A stretch of 64,000 nucleotides of DNA from Craspedostauros australis (taxonomy: Eukaryota; Bacillariophyta; Bacillariophyceae; Mastogloiales; Achnanthaceae), in contig JAMXDE010000066.1 in assembly GCA_026770025.1 (NCBI GenBank), positions 62,001-126,000 on the forward strand, given 5' to 3'. Below the pieces are notes generated by a model. It had not been told where the DNA came from. It did not search any database and saw only the letters and a program-made list of their open reading frames with translations. Position numbers and translations under genes: made by a program. Within the stretch, counting starts at the first letter, position 1. Each line of letters opens with the position of its first letter. Below are positions 30,885 to 42,471 of the stretch, one piece after another.

Positions 30885-33206
30885 ACCCCATTCAGGATAG
30901 AAACGTACGTTTTTGCGGATTTTTAAGATATGCGCTTAGATCATCCTATTATGTTGTAGAGAGTATATGAGTGAAGTTAAAAGATCCTGGGCCTTGTAGT
31001 TAAAAAGTTTATATTTTTCGCATAAGTCTACAACTATAAGCGTTGAGCATGCGGACGTTGAGAGGCACATAGGGTTCGGAATCGCCAGTCGTGCTTCGGC
31101 TCGCTGTCCAGTCGTGTCCATCATCGGCGCTCTCGCATTTCGCACGGGTGAGACGGTTGGGTGCGAAGAAATGATGAGGATTGCGCAGTGGCGGCAGGCT
31201 TGCTGCGGCCGATGCTTCGTCTGGGCTGCCGATCAGGCATCGCAATCCAGAGTTGTGGGTTGGTGGGTAATCCAGATCTTGATGCCCAGCTTGACTTCCA
31301 CACTGCTTTGTTCTCTGTTCTGCTGCTATTCACGGCCATCGTTGGCTTCTGGCCGTTTTTCATCTGCTTTGCTCTTGGCCTCTTGTTTCAGTGTCAATCA
31401 CTTGATTCTTCCGAATTGAACGCATTTTTGTGTGTTTTCCTGTTTCCAGAGACGCATGATTTTCTTGTTCTCAACGTATTTCACGTTTTGGACGAGAACA
31501 AAGGCCTGACGTCATCAAATATTGATTCCAAATTTCTGATTTCTGATCATGTGTCGGCGAGAGGTGTTCTCCACGATAGTGTTTGAATTTTCAGTGACCA
31601 ATCATTTCTTCTCGATGTCGCACCATATCTTCACGAAAGAGGGACAGACCTTGTATTTGGCAGTGAATACCAGCGGCGGTTGGGATCTTGGCGGGAGAGA
31701 GTTCAACTCGTGATCCTGTTGTGTTGGGTGCAATCTCTCCAAGTTCGCCAACCTCTATCGCACCCACACACCACAAGCTACGATTCCAACAACAATGACA
31801 ACAACAATCTAACCACAAAAGCAGCTCCTGAAGAATCTGCGTTGTGACCGCCAGTTGTCATGATCGGAGATCGTTCCATGGAAGCGATTGAAAGCACAAC
31901 CGGCATCCACTACTGAATTCATTGTTGGGGGCAACACGCATCTCGCACACTCAAAATTTGTCACTCTGCCTGGGAAACCTTTGACCGTGCGAGATGTGTG
32001 CGCTCCGCGCGCGCGCAACACTTGTGATGTTGACATCTGTCGAAGGACCACTTTCGATTCACATTGTCCACGTCGCGTGCAATGATTGGTGCAAAAACAA
32101 GTCCATCCGGTCGAGGGTTGTGACATGTTGGTGATTCCTTTGGTCTCTCTTGGGTCATTCATCCAAGGAATGTCGGATGAAGGATCAGGCGCGTGCCGCC
32201 GGGATTGATCAGTGTTTGCAGATTGAGATGGTGGCGCTCAAGTATCAGATCGGTGTTGCCCCTGGCATCTGGCCTAGCACAAGTATCCATTTGATTTTCA
32301 TTCTTTCCATGCTTAGTGACTGACAGCGAAGGTATGAGCTTAATGCTCGACTCGATTGCAGCGGACAATGATGATGGCGATAGTAGTATTTAATGACATG
32401 AAAGTCGCTGGATGGTCCAAGTGTTGAGGGTTCACACACAGCAGTATAGCATGATGCATGCCATGCAACAGAGATGAAGAACAACTCCAACGCAATATGC
32501 ACCATGTGGTGTCAGAGTCTGAGCCACGAATGCAATGTTCCCATACACGCACAATGCCATCACCAATGCACTTACCTGGTGCAGGGCACCCCATCTTCTG
32601 CATGCTTTTTGCAATCCTCCCATCGACCCTCTTCCAGTGTTGCCTTGCGCATGTGGACGACTGACCTGTAGAATCAACGTCTGCACGAGGCAACCGATCT
32701 CGCGATCGGTGTATTCCAACAACAATGGAGCCCACATGACAGGGTATGTGAGCAGTCATCTCCCCTCTTCCAATATCTTCTCCTCACTTCTTTCCATCGT
32801 CAGGCGCACCCTGACACGAAGCCGGCATACGTCTCAAGTCTAGTGTATGCCATCTGGGATCTGTGCGCATGGCCGGTGTAGGAAGGCATTATATGGCCAA
32901 GGCCCAAGCTCCAACTACGTGGCAACCGACTTGTGTACGTCGCTGCTGCGTATTCTGGTGTACTCAGAGCCTGACAGGACTGTTTCCATGACTGTACCGA
33001 ATGCTGATCGCTGGATGCACTAATACACTGACATCGGCGCGTGTGTAGAGGCAGCATCTTTGCCCAGTCGCCAACAGCCAAGCTCTCGCAACCTGGGCAC
33101 ATTCCATGCAGACATATAGATGTGGCGCATCGCTAGTCCCATGCATTGTTGCCTCCTCCTCATGATCGTAGCCTGCGTTGCAACACATCTCACCTATTTT
33201 AGTCAT

Positions 33207-34080
33207 TCAACGCTGCCAACACGGATACCCTGGGCGGCCAAAGCGCTCTTGTGGTATGATCGTTGCTCGTTGCATGTGACCGTCGCCAAGTTTCTGCCAA
33301 GTATTTGAACGGATTGACTGATGACAATTGTGAGCCAAAAGAATCGATTCTGATGGTGCAGAGGCTGTCAGCAATGAACCGCGACCGTGCTCATGACATA
33401 CCATTTCACTGTTGCCATTGCCCTTGTCATGGCGCATTTGACATGTTCCATTCTCCAATGATGCAGGTTGGGCACGAAGCCCGACACGCAGATTCGCATC
33501 AGCAATCTGGCCACCACAGATATGCGAATGAGCTCGGTTGTGATGGGTTTTCCTCAACTCTTGTGTTGATTGTACTGCATCTTCTTTTGGCTGTCTATCA
33601 CTGTGGCGAACTCCTCACGCAATGGACACCACAGCTGGTGCTTGAGCTTTGTTCTCCTGATGAGGTGGGGGCAGAGTTTAATATAGATGGAGGGATTCAC
33701 GATGACTGCTGCGAGGATAGACTCGGACGGCAGTTGCAAATCTTGCCTTACTCGCTTGTAGGATGGCCAGTCAATCATGAGAGCTTTCATTTCCGTTCGG
33801 TGCGCTTACACCAACTACCTTGGCCCCATGTGTTCATCCGCATCCTTGGGGACATTGCCTGTGCTTTTTTCGTGGGCTACTGCCTGTACTTTTCTTGTCC
33901 CCACTTCCTCTTCCACGTTCTTCATGATCTTTGCTTTCAGCTTATTAGCACACTGCTTTATTCACCTGAGTTGAGATTCAATGAAGGACAGACTATTACC
34001 GAACACGGTATCAATCCGATGGGAGAAATTCTTGTTTTGGCGCGAAATCTTCCGACTTGATCGACCACCAAATCTTTTCT
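33207..34080 (-). pseudogene. Decayed coding remnant inside the DNA element
   Basis: Reading the minus strand from about 34080, protein-like segments follow one another in different frames: a Lys-rich helical stretch (CANKLKAKIMKNVEEEVGTR), then MKALMIDWPSYKRVRQDLQL (33790 onward), then a His/Cys-containing segment (HSHICGGQIADANLRVGLRA) near 33530-33470. Stops and shifts separate them. The string could be an old transposase or accessory gene of the element. No family is recognised. The antisense open frame at 33263-34060 is considered a shadow. Confidence 0.35.
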
Positions 34081-34482
34081 CCTCCTTCCTCTCCTCCATT
34101 CACGAATCCATCATGACTCAAACCTGACCGACCTGACTCACACCCCACCTGGGAACTATATGCTCTTCAGATCCTCCTTACTGCAACATACCTTGATTCC
34201 TTCATGCTGATGACCACCACACTACCACCGTGGTCTCAACATGTGTATCCAACTTGCTTCAACTCAAGCAATGGAATCCGAGGGTCAGCTTCAGCCACAG
34301 CCACTGCTTCATGACCGTCATCACTGATTGTCATGACCTACACTGCAGTGTAACTACATGTGCGGAGAGCAAAGTACTGTATTGATTGTCTACTCTGTTG
34401 CACTGAATCAAGTGCATCAGTGCAGGGTCTCGCCAAGTTGTGTGGCATCGTTTCTCCACCCTACTAACACCAATGAGCTAAC

Positions 34483-35187
34483 TGATAATCAGCAATTCGA
34501 TACAGGATAGGGTACCAAACACTGCACTTACTACGCCGCCAGGGTGATCAAGCCAAGAGGTGGAGTCGGTGTGTTTGGTGTTGTTGTTGTTGCTATTAGT
34601 TGTATCAATTGATGATTGAGTTTGGATTATGAGATGATGATCTCCTATTTCTAATGATGGTGCCTATTGCACGGTTGCTAACGTGCTGCTTGATTACCTC
34701 GTGGTTTCTCTCGCAGTCTTTCCTAAAACATTGCCCAAGATGGCATGTTGATCTACACGATACTCCGTGTTATTCTCGCCTTTGGGTCTTTCTTCATCTC
34801 TGTCTGATCTTGTCTGCCTTGATCTCTGTTTGATTACATCAGAGTTGATCCGTCTACGTCGGCGGGGTGCTTGCATCATCCCTGACGATGTTGTTCTGGA
34901 TCCTAAGTATTGTTGCCACGTGCTCAATGATGCACTCGGTCTTGCTAGACAGGTCAGCATACCATGACTAAGATATAATCTCGATTCCGAGGATCACACT
35001 GACTGATCCTCTGATGTCATTGATGATGTCAGTGACTACGTCAGGATCGATGACAATAGTGACTGGATATCATTCGTGTAATCAAGACTCATCCGACTAT
35101 ACTCTCAAATCGAGTCGAATCAAAAAATATTGAGTCACGTTTTAGTCATGGGAGATGGGTACCTAAATTTCGATCTAGATGTTGATA
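34483..35187 (-). repeat. Solo LTR of the Copia family
   Basis: This 705-bp copy aligns end to end, on the opposite strand, with the 3' LTR at 5295-6007. It is flanked by a perfect 5-bp target duplication, CTAAC, at 34478-34482 and 35188-35192. No internal retrotransposon sequence is adjacent, so the copy is a solo LTR, normally produced by recombination between the two LTRs of a full element. It sits inside the DNA element and therefore inserted after it, or was carried along with it. Confidence 0.93.
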
Positions 35188-35791
35188 CTAACTCATAATA
35201 ACAGACAAGGATTAGCTACAAAGCACTCTACTTCTCATCGTTACAAGTTATAACTCTTCAATCAGTACACCTCTCTTGAACTGCATCACACGGCTATCCC
35301 GAAGCCGGCAGATTCACGAGGCATTCTCCACCGATTCGCGACGCCCACGCCACGAATCCTAACTACCTGATACATTTTCTGATTTGTCCGTCCTGGTATG
35401 TGCTGAAACGTCCTTTCCTCAAGACACATGATTCTTGGCATAGGGAACACACTAGAGAACATCAGAGATTCGGTCTGGCCACCACCTGGCAATCATGTGA
35501 CACCAAGTTTAGCTTGATCTACTTCCCAACTAAACCTGAAGTGACACCACCTTCAACAACCTCAAGCATCATCAATGGAATGTGGAATTGACAGAGCCAT
35601 GGAATGGTGATGAGTGACGTTGACACAGGAGACGTCATTGCCACATCATGGGTCATCTCCACATCAGAACAAGATGGCAAAGATGCATGACCAAGAGCTG
35701 TCCTTGAACGCAGCAACATGAGATACAACTCAATGAAGATAACGTAGATTCAGAAGTCACTCTACCCAATCAGTGCCTTTGTTACACCAGC

Positions 35792-36460
35792 TCATCGCCA
35801 TCTTCCTGAAAGACTTGATCTCTCTTGACGGATTCGTGTGATTTCACTGTGTACAATAACAGGATAACACAGCTCCTCCACAGGCTGTTCTGACTCTTGG
35901 AGGTGGACAGAGGTGTTGGGATGCTCTCGCACATGTGTGTGGATGGTCTTGCTGGACTCGTGAACACAACCACAGATGACCCGTCCGGATCCTTCGAGAT
36001 GGTACATAACGTTTTTGGAATTCGCTCTGTGTTGATTGTTGTTGCTGAGCCGAGGCTGCTTCATCTGGAAGGAGAAAAAGTTCAAAGAGGATAGGTTTGT
36101 TAGGATTGGTGCTTTGAAGATGGTGCTGGACAAGGGGCAAAGGAGGGAGGATTCGAATTCATCTTCCATGCTGCGACCATTGAGGTTGGGATCAGCAGGG
36201 AAGATGTGAGCTGATGCATCCTGGCAGTTCACATGGAAGATGGCATGACCAGGGGCCTGTGTGGAATGGAATAACACTGTCCCTGATAGTTTATCATCAT
36301 GCACCTGGGACGGAAAGTCGTTGCACAAGTTGCTGTTCAAGGAAACCGCCTCCTTGGCAATGATAGGCGTCTGCATTCGTTCCCCGCGCAACCTTGTGGA
36401 AAATTCTACCGACATATGCCGATGAGCATCGCGGACAGTGCCGACATTCGGATTGCCCAT
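35792..36460 (-). pseudogene. Open frame of unknown function in the DNA element
   Basis: A 222-codon frame without stops on the minus strand, of ordinary amino-acid composition (a SQVHDDKLSGTVLFHSTQAP segment and a DASAHIFPADPNLNGRSMED segment). Its first codon is not a convincing start, and upstream similarity of composition continues in other frames (36603-37031, containing LLAIAPLVSTEDRFQHKLCA). It may be part of a longer, decayed element gene. No domain is recognised. Confidence 0.35.
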
Positions 36461-37233
36461 GGACCAATTTCAAAGGTCGTACATGGGGGAGAATCCAATT
36501 GGCAGTGAGCTCTTGCCATGGTCACAAGGTCACAGCCATGTTGGCTGTGGAGGCTGGGACCCAGTTCGCTCAAATCCAGCCAACTTGGTGTTGCAAGCCG
36601 GTTCAAAGCCGTTTTGATTGGCACTCCTTCCTTGTGGTTGTTGGAATCACGATGATATCACCAGTTGCAGGAGTATTATACCTTGTTTTGACATCTGGTG
36701 TCCTGAGCGTATATTGTGCATGGCCACTGGCCACTGCTGTAATAATGGTGGCAGGATGAGGAGGTGTGGCTGCAAGGAACCTTGCACAATGCCTCCTGCC
36801 TCCTCTTCTTGTTCCCGTTCCGCTGCTACTGGAGTTGGCACGCCCTCTGTTGCGGATCGAATTGGTACTGCTGATCCTGATGTAATCGAGGATCCTGGTG
36901 CAGCCAAAGATATCAGGATTAGTACCAACGAAGGCACACAGTTTATGCTGGAACCTGTCTTCTGTTGACACCAATGGCGCAATAGCCAGCAACTCTCTCC
37001 AGTTTTGTACAGACTGCACAAAAGGGCGCATGGTTGATGTCTTGGCGTACTCTTCACAACAGGAGTAGATAAGATGATGCTGCTACTGCTGCTACTCAAT
37101 CCTATTGGTTCTTCTCCAGCAACCTCCACTGTTCTGATGTCTGTGCATGTTCCAAGGATGTTGGTGGCTGGAGGCTTTGGATGCAGTCGTCATGATGGCC
37201 ATGTTGTCTCTTGTGGCCACCTGCTTGCCTGCT

Positions 37234-37307
37234 GATGGTTGGATGGTTGGATGGTTGGATGGTTGGATGGTTGGATGGTTGGATGGATGGATGGATGGAT
37301 GGATGGA
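37234..37307. repeat. (GGTTGGAT)n / (GGAT)n array
   Basis: About six TTGGATGG units passing into five GGAT tetramers, inside the DNA element. Confidence 0.95.
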
Positions 37308-38641
37308 CAATGCCATCTATTCGTGTATCGTGCAAGCTCACATGGGATGCTGTGAAAAGCATGGACCTGGCCTGGTAGAAGTATGATGGGTCTGTACATG
37401 TATGGGAGAGCAGAATTGATGTGAAGTGCGTCTGTGGATGGATCTTTTCCCAGAGTATACCACGCTCAGCACCAACATTGCAATACGTTGGCAGTGCATG
37501 CCAAGTTGAATACTTCCATGGGTGCATGAAAAAGTTGGTGGGTGGATAGGCCAGCCCATGTGAAAATGCTGGAATAGACTGTATTCCATGTCGAAGGCAA
37601 GGATGGCAACAGTCGAGAAAAACTGTCACTCCCACAGATCACCAGATGCAAAACGTTGAACGGATCATCCGATGTGACCGCAGCAGCCAAAAAACTTGTC
37701 GCGGCTAGTAGCAGTCCGCCCTTGACTTGGCTTCCCCTGCAAAACCAGGTACGAAACACTCTTTGGCTGATCTGCACCAACACTGGTTGTCCAATTCTCA
37801 GCAGAATGGTTTGACAGTAGAGCCCATTCTCGTGTTGTTTCTCTCTGCTCGATCCCTCAAAATGACAAATTCAACGTCTGTCTCACCACCAGGATTGGAA
37901 GCACCAAAACGTGCTCTGACGCCAGATCATGCAAACGGAACCGTGGAATTGGAAAAAATGTGGTCATTTGGTGCATTCTTCCAGCCCAAATCGTGTTGCT
38001 ATTAGCACAATGATGGCTGCCACCACAGGAAAGGTCAAAATCAACCGACAACCACTGAAACACAACAAAGGAAACAACACTGCGGTCACCAGTCTCTTTC
38101 CGCGTCGTGCCATCAGCTCAGCAAGGGGAGAGATGCAGGTTGCACAGGACTTTGTATTGTCGAACTAAGCTTAACATTAAATAGTATTATACAATATTTT
38201 ACATACCACAAAATAAGCCACTGTGATCCAATGCATTATATAATGCTGTGTTGTGTGGTATTCGCAAGTGTTGCTGTTGCTGTGAACATGGATGTGCAGG
38301 GACGCTGCCACCAACGCTGTGCTGTTTGACACAACACACACAAACGAGGAAGCACACAACAGAACCAAATCACCAACAACGCAAGGAATCAAGGCAACAC
38401 CGAATCTGCGACAACGTCACCATCCGCACCGTCAATACCATTACCGTCTGATATCGACCGTCAAAGACGTCATCAATTTCGTCCGCGGTGAAGACAAGTC
38501 AGCCAGGTACTTGTGTCGTAAAAGCTAGCTAAATAAATCTAACCCTAATTGACAACGCGGCGTATCGTTATCTAAATATATCACGTTTTACGATGTCAAA
38601 TCCGCAAAAACGTACGATTCTATCCTGAATGGGGCCATATG

Positions 38642-39286
38642 GAGAGAAGCTCAAAGCCATTCGGTGATAGTCCCATGACCATGACTTTTTCGGGACGCCC
38701 TGTTAGATCTTTCGTCTTCATAGACGGAATCATCCAAGCGTGGAGACAAAGCGGCTATCCCATCCACATCATGAACTTCCACAGCAAACGGCACATCTCT
38801 GAGCAGCTGCTGTGCGACATCATGCCAGACACTCCCCAGTCATGCGAATACCTCGAGCAACGAGAGGAACCCACCAAGGCCAACTCCCGATCAAGGATTT
38901 GGTTCGCAATCAGCGACGTAATCTTTACTGCAGCACAACGCGGTTTGATCAGCCAAGCCACACAAGCCAACCGAACCAGGATGAACATGACAGACGAATT
39001 GGTGGAGTATCATAAACGTGTTCTGCACAAGACCTTCGCGGATCTCCCGCTGGATTGTCCGCCGGAGAATGAATTGCAAGAGCTCCTGAGCATGTCACTG
39101 GCGCTGGAGGAGAAGTGGATGCCGGAGTGGTATGCATCTCCTGACGGTGAAGCGGCACATCGCAAGGCATTCCACCGCACCGTCTACGAGAAGCGTGAAT
39201 TCTGTCACGTGAATCTGGATCGTTTGTTCGAAGGCGTGTCAACTTGGGACGATCTCTTGGACAGGCTGAATCGTACAATGACCTGA
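38642..39286 (+). pseudogene. Sulfotransferase-like gene, 3' part (interrupted)
   Basis: This frame (214 codons and a stop) continues the sulfotransferase protein directly after the right-hand ATATG duplication. Its start, GERSSKPF-like in the joined frame, leads into SFVFIDGIIQAWRQSGYPIH and an HIMNFH strand. A Cys-containing LLCDIMPDTPQSCEYLEQRE segment resembles diatom sulfotransferase-like proteins, followed by a helical C-terminal domain. The joined protein would be about 545 residues. The ATG at 38639, inside the duplication, could allow translation of a 215-residue C-terminal fragment, but that piece lacks the PAPS-binding loop. Confidence 0.8.
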
Positions 39287-39906
39287 AGTCGCGGCAGGGT
39301 GAAGAGGAAAGTGGCTGAAGAGATGGGGTGGGTTGTGCACAGAAGCGAGAAATGGATGAACCGACAGGATCAAGATTGGCTCGAAATCGATCACCCTACC
39401 AATAGAAAGTAATAATACTCTCGAGATAGTCGAAAATAATGCACCAAATACAACTATGAAGCTACAGGCGCCGCAAGATTCAGAATGAAATTGATGAGAC
39501 AAGGGGACACAAAAGAGCCGGTCAACTTGATAGGGGAAGTCCCTGAGAGGGAGACTTCTGCAAAGGATACTCCCTATTGGTGTAATGCGCATGGTCCTCC
39601 ACTTCAAACACAATGCTATACTGCTATACTTTAATTTCTTTCATTATCCAAAGAAAATCAAAGCTGTATGAGTCTCCGAAGAAGTGCATGTCATCCAGCG
39701 CAGCAGACCAGCTCGTACGACAGAGTATAGTGGAGTGGGTGGGTATGAATAGTTCACGTACACGTTCAAGTACACGTTCAAGTACACGTTCAAGTACACG
39801 TATTCGTGGAGCGCCACGCAGAACATCATCTGCCATCGCTGTGGTCGTCTGCACGCCCTGAGCCGAACTGAGCTGAGCTGAACCGCTCTGCGCTGCACGT
39901 TCACAT
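39287..39906. other. Intergenic, with tandem repeat and no recognised gene
   Basis: Downstream region of the sulfotransferase gene. It contains the 12-bp ACGTTCAAGTAC array listed separately. Confidence 0.5.
39755..39801. repeat. ACGTTCAAGTAC tandem array
   Basis: About four units of a 12-bp repeat, each with an ACGT core. Both strands are open through it, giving Ser-Ser-Thr-Arg and Val-Leu-Glu-Arg repeats that are not regarded as coding. Confidence 0.93.
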
Positions 39907-40452
39907 TTACATCTCTAACATGCTGGTGATCACCGTGCCATCTTCCACTGCCTGATCCAACTCGAAATTGAACAGCTCTCCGCCAGTCCCCTTGTAACCC
40001 ACCCAACGCGCGGGGTCGATTGTTCCGTTGGCAAAGTCAAAGCGGCTAGTGACCAACACCTCAAGGCCCACAGTCGTTTCCGAGATCTCCACCCAGAACG
40101 CATCGCCGTTGGCGGCGACGTATCCTTCGTCGATACGGAAGTTGCCGTCATTGTTGGATCCCTTGCCTGTCACTTTCCACAGCGTCGTGCCACTGCTGAT
40201 GCTTTCAATGGCGTTCTGCTTCTCCATCTCGTCGCCGACGTTTGTGCTATCGAAATTGGCGTTCTTGATGATGGTCGGTTCGAAGGTTAGGTGCTCCTCA
40301 GATTGATGGGCATGGTCGTTCTCGTTGTACGTGCATATAGGCACTAGTGTTATCGTTAGGAATTGTTTGCGATCTGCAGGTAGAAGAAACTCGTATGCAT
40401 GGCGCTCTATGTGCACGCGAGCTGCCCATGGAGATAACACAAGTACACACAA
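39907..40452 (-). CDS. Hypothetical protein or 5'-truncated gene
   Basis: A 181-codon frame with no ATG until Met76 (at 40227). The C-terminal two thirds (SISSGTTLWKVTGKGSNNDG, then GYVAANGDAFWVEISETT, then FDFANGTIDPARWVGYKGTG) have a beta-rich, extracellular-like composition. The frame opens 170 bp downstream of the transporter stop at 40626, leaving little room for a 5' exon, and the (TTTG)n tract lies between. It may be a truncated gene or a gene with a short upstream exon. No family is recognised. Confidence 0.45.
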   Translation of the reverse strand: MCVLVLSPWAARVHIERHAYEFLLPADRKQFLTITLVPICTYNENDHAHQSEEHLTFEPTIIKNANFDSTNVGDEMEKQNAIESISSGTTLWKVTGKGSNNDGNFRIDEGYVAANGDAFWVEISETTVGLEVLVTSRFDFANGTIDPARWVGYKGTGGELFNFELDQAVEDGTVITSMLEM

Positions 40453-40565
40453 TCTCTCAGCAATCGGTCAATTCGTAACGATGCAACACCTCCGACGCAT
40501 CGTGAGCTTCTCTCTCTCTCTCTCGCTCTCTGTGGAGACAAGTCTTCGTCCAAGGTTTCTTATTC

Positions 40566-40613
40566 GTTTGTTTGTTTGTTTGTTTGTTTGTTTGTTTGTT
40601 TGTTTGCTTGTTT
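40566..40613. repeat. (TTTG)n microsatellite
   Basis: About twelve TTTG units, one changed to CTTG, just downstream of the transporter paralog 2 stop codon. A CT-rich microsatellite precedes it at 40508-40530. Confidence 0.96.
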
Positions 40614-40625
40614 GGAAACAAGGAC

Positions 40626-41927
40626 CTATGATGTGCTGCCATATTGGACACTTTGCATCGTCCGCGACGCTGCGTCTTCTTCATCGCCATCGTTTTCCCC
40701 GTTGTCGTCGCCATGAGCACCAACATCATCATCGAGCAACCCTTCCTGCTCACTGCCTCCTTCCGTCACCCTCTGCTCTTGTTCATCTTGGAATTTCTGA
40801 AACGCAATGATGACTAATGAAACGAAGATGAAGGCCACGCCGACCCACGTCACCAGACGCGGAGTCTGATTGAACACCGCGATTTGAAAGAGGTAGGCCC
40901 ACATGATGTCGGAGCTGCACATGATGCTGCCCAACCCTGCCGGTGCCAACCGGCCGGCAAAGTTCATCAAGAAATGGGATCCCGTGCCCATGACACCCAT
41001 AACGATGAGGTAGATCCACGTCTCGGGATGCTGGCGGATGGATGGAAGGTACCAGATACCATCGATGCGCTGCACCCATTGCATGTGGCCGAACGCGAAT
41101 GCGATGATGAAACTGAAGATGATGAAAGAGCAAAGCAAGTGCATTGTGTGGACACCGAGCCTTCCAGCTTTGCGGACGAGGGTCAACGCAACGGCAGCGC
41201 TGCAGCTTCCGAGGATGGCCGTGATGTATCCAACCCAGTGATAGGGTGAGTCCGGCACAATAGTGTCTGTTTCGTCAACGCCAAATATGAAGGTCGGACG
41301 AGCGATGCAAGTTGCGCCAGCCAAACTGAAGACAATCGCCAATATGTGGGTGCAAAGGATCGATTCTCGTAGGAAGATGGCTGCCAGCAGAATAGTGACG
41401 ACGGGACTGAGAGCCAGAAACGTCAGGGCGTCGCCCAGGGGCAGCAGCTTCATGGTGGCGAAGTACATGATGAATCCCACGCCTCCGACCATGCCACGCA
41501 CGATGACCAGTTTTTGAACCTCCCACGTTCCACCGAATGGTGTGAAGAGCAGCGGGCGTTGAGGCAGGGGAATGCGTTCGTCCGCCTTGAGAGATCTCGT
41601 CTCATCGTCCGTGTGCGTCCCGGTTTCCGCATGCGCTTGCGTTCTCAATCGATCATTGTGGTCGACGACGTAGTCATAGTGGGCACCACCTTGGGCAACG
41701 GAGACTGGCCTCATGTACCACAGCAGGACCCCCACGAAGAAGCTTTGGATGACCGCTCTGGCGAGCACCAGCTCCGTGGACGGGATGCCCCTGTTGGAAC
41801 AGAGCTTGAGGAACAACCCCATCACCGCATACAGAAATGCATTAATGAGAAGGAGGAAGAGGCTGTACGACTCCACCGACATCCATGATGGTTGGAACAG
41901 GATGGTTGCTTCTTTTGAGGCGCTCAT
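40626..41927 (-). CDS. EamA/DMT-family (SLC35G-like) transporter, paralog 2
   Basis: The ATG at 41927 gives 433 residues. It shares the blocks GIPSTELVLARAVIQ, PQRPLLFTPFGGTWEVQKLV, GGVGFIMYFATMKLLPLGDA and LAPAGLGSIMCSSDIMWAYL with paralogs 1 and 3, over about ten predicted transmembrane segments. Both termini are hydrophilic and the tail is acidic (GAHGDDNGENDGDEED). It is 545 bp from paralog 3 in the same direction, so the pair looks like a tandem duplication. In the second-repeat motif it reads MCSSDIMW where the other two have VRSSNIVW, a possible specificity difference. Its substrate is unknown. Confidence 0.88.
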   Translation of the reverse strand: MSASKEATILFQPSWMSVESYSLFLLLINAFLYAVMGLFLKLCSNRGIPSTELVLARAVIQSFFVGVLLWYMRPVSVAQGGAHYDYVVDHNDRLRTQAHAETGTHTDDETRSLKADERIPLPQRPLLFTPFGGTWEVQKLVIVRGMVGGVGFIMYFATMKLLPLGDALTFLALSPVVTILLAAIFLRESILCTHILAIVFSLAGATCIARPTFIFGVDETDTIVPDSPYHWVGYITAILGSCSAAVALTLVRKAGRLGVHTMHLLCSFIIFSFIIAFAFGHMQWVQRIDGIWYLPSIRQHPETWIYLIVMGVMGTGSHFLMNFAGRLAPAGLGSIMCSSDIMWAYLFQIAVFNQTPRLVTWVGVAFIFVSLVIIAFQKFQDEQEQRVTEGGSEQEGLLDDDVGAHGDDNGENDGDEEDAASRTMQSVQYGSTS

Positions 41928-42471
41928 TGGTGGGAAGGCGTCTCGTTGTGATCGTGTCTATCGGTATGATGAAATAGCACGATGAAATAGTACGATGAAT
42001 TGCAATGATGGCTGAGATTGTTCCTGTTGTTGTTTGTCGGTTGATCTGATCTGACCTGTTCTGATTTTTATACTCTGGTGTCATTGTTCCGAATGAGAAA
42101 GACGTGTTGGGGAACAGAAGAGGAAGTAAGTGCGTGCATAGTTGGGTGCGTACGTGTGGTCCTCTTTCTTGTTGGTGTTTTGGCTGCCGATGGTGGCGAG
42201 AATTTTGTGGTTGTTTTGTGAGGAAGAAATGGCTAATTCTGACAACAAGCGATTTCGTCGTCGTCACGTGCAGTCGATGTGATCGATCCATTGAATCACG
42301 AATGATGCAAACAATATTGAGTCTTGTATGACATACGTTGGTTGGCAAAACGCACGTCCCGAGAAGCGGAGATCGATGGCGGCAGATCGGATGGACCTGT
42401 ACTCTACAAATACATGATACCAAGAATGGAAAGCAAGATCTGATAGAATGCTTGTCTATTCAACCAAAAAT
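41928..42471. other. Intergenic region between tandem transporters
   Basis: No gene is seen. It contains the presumed promoter of paralog 2 and the terminator region of paralog 3. Confidence 0.5.

Larger units (their letters stand above)
30885..38636. mobile_element. 7.75-kb TIR DNA element inserted in the sulfotransferase gene
   Basis: The left terminus (CCCCATTCAGGATAGAA at 30886, extending to 30922) is the inverse of the right terminus (38598-38634): 37 bp with one mismatch. Target duplication ATATG lies at 30880-30884 and 38637-38641, and the flanking sulfotransferase frames join in register when the element is removed. The outermost base differs between ends (A on the left, GG on the right strand complement). 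The interior contains no intact transposase: the best coding-like stretches are the minus-strand frames 35792-36460 and 36603-37031 and a frameshifted minus-strand series at 33300-34080, none recognised. A solo Copia LTR is nested at 34483-35187. The superfamily is undetermined; a 5-bp duplication fits few classes (Transib has 5 bp, but its ends begin CAC). Confidence 0.85.

Noticed and set aside
33263..34060. 265-codon plus-strand frame in the DNA element
   Set aside because: The minus strand here shows more protein-like segments; the plus frame is Cys/His/Leu-rich without any motif and its start is TTG.
39721..39860. Arg/Ser-Thr and Val-Leu-Glu-Arg repeat peptides
   Set aside because: They are artefacts of the 12-bp tandem array.
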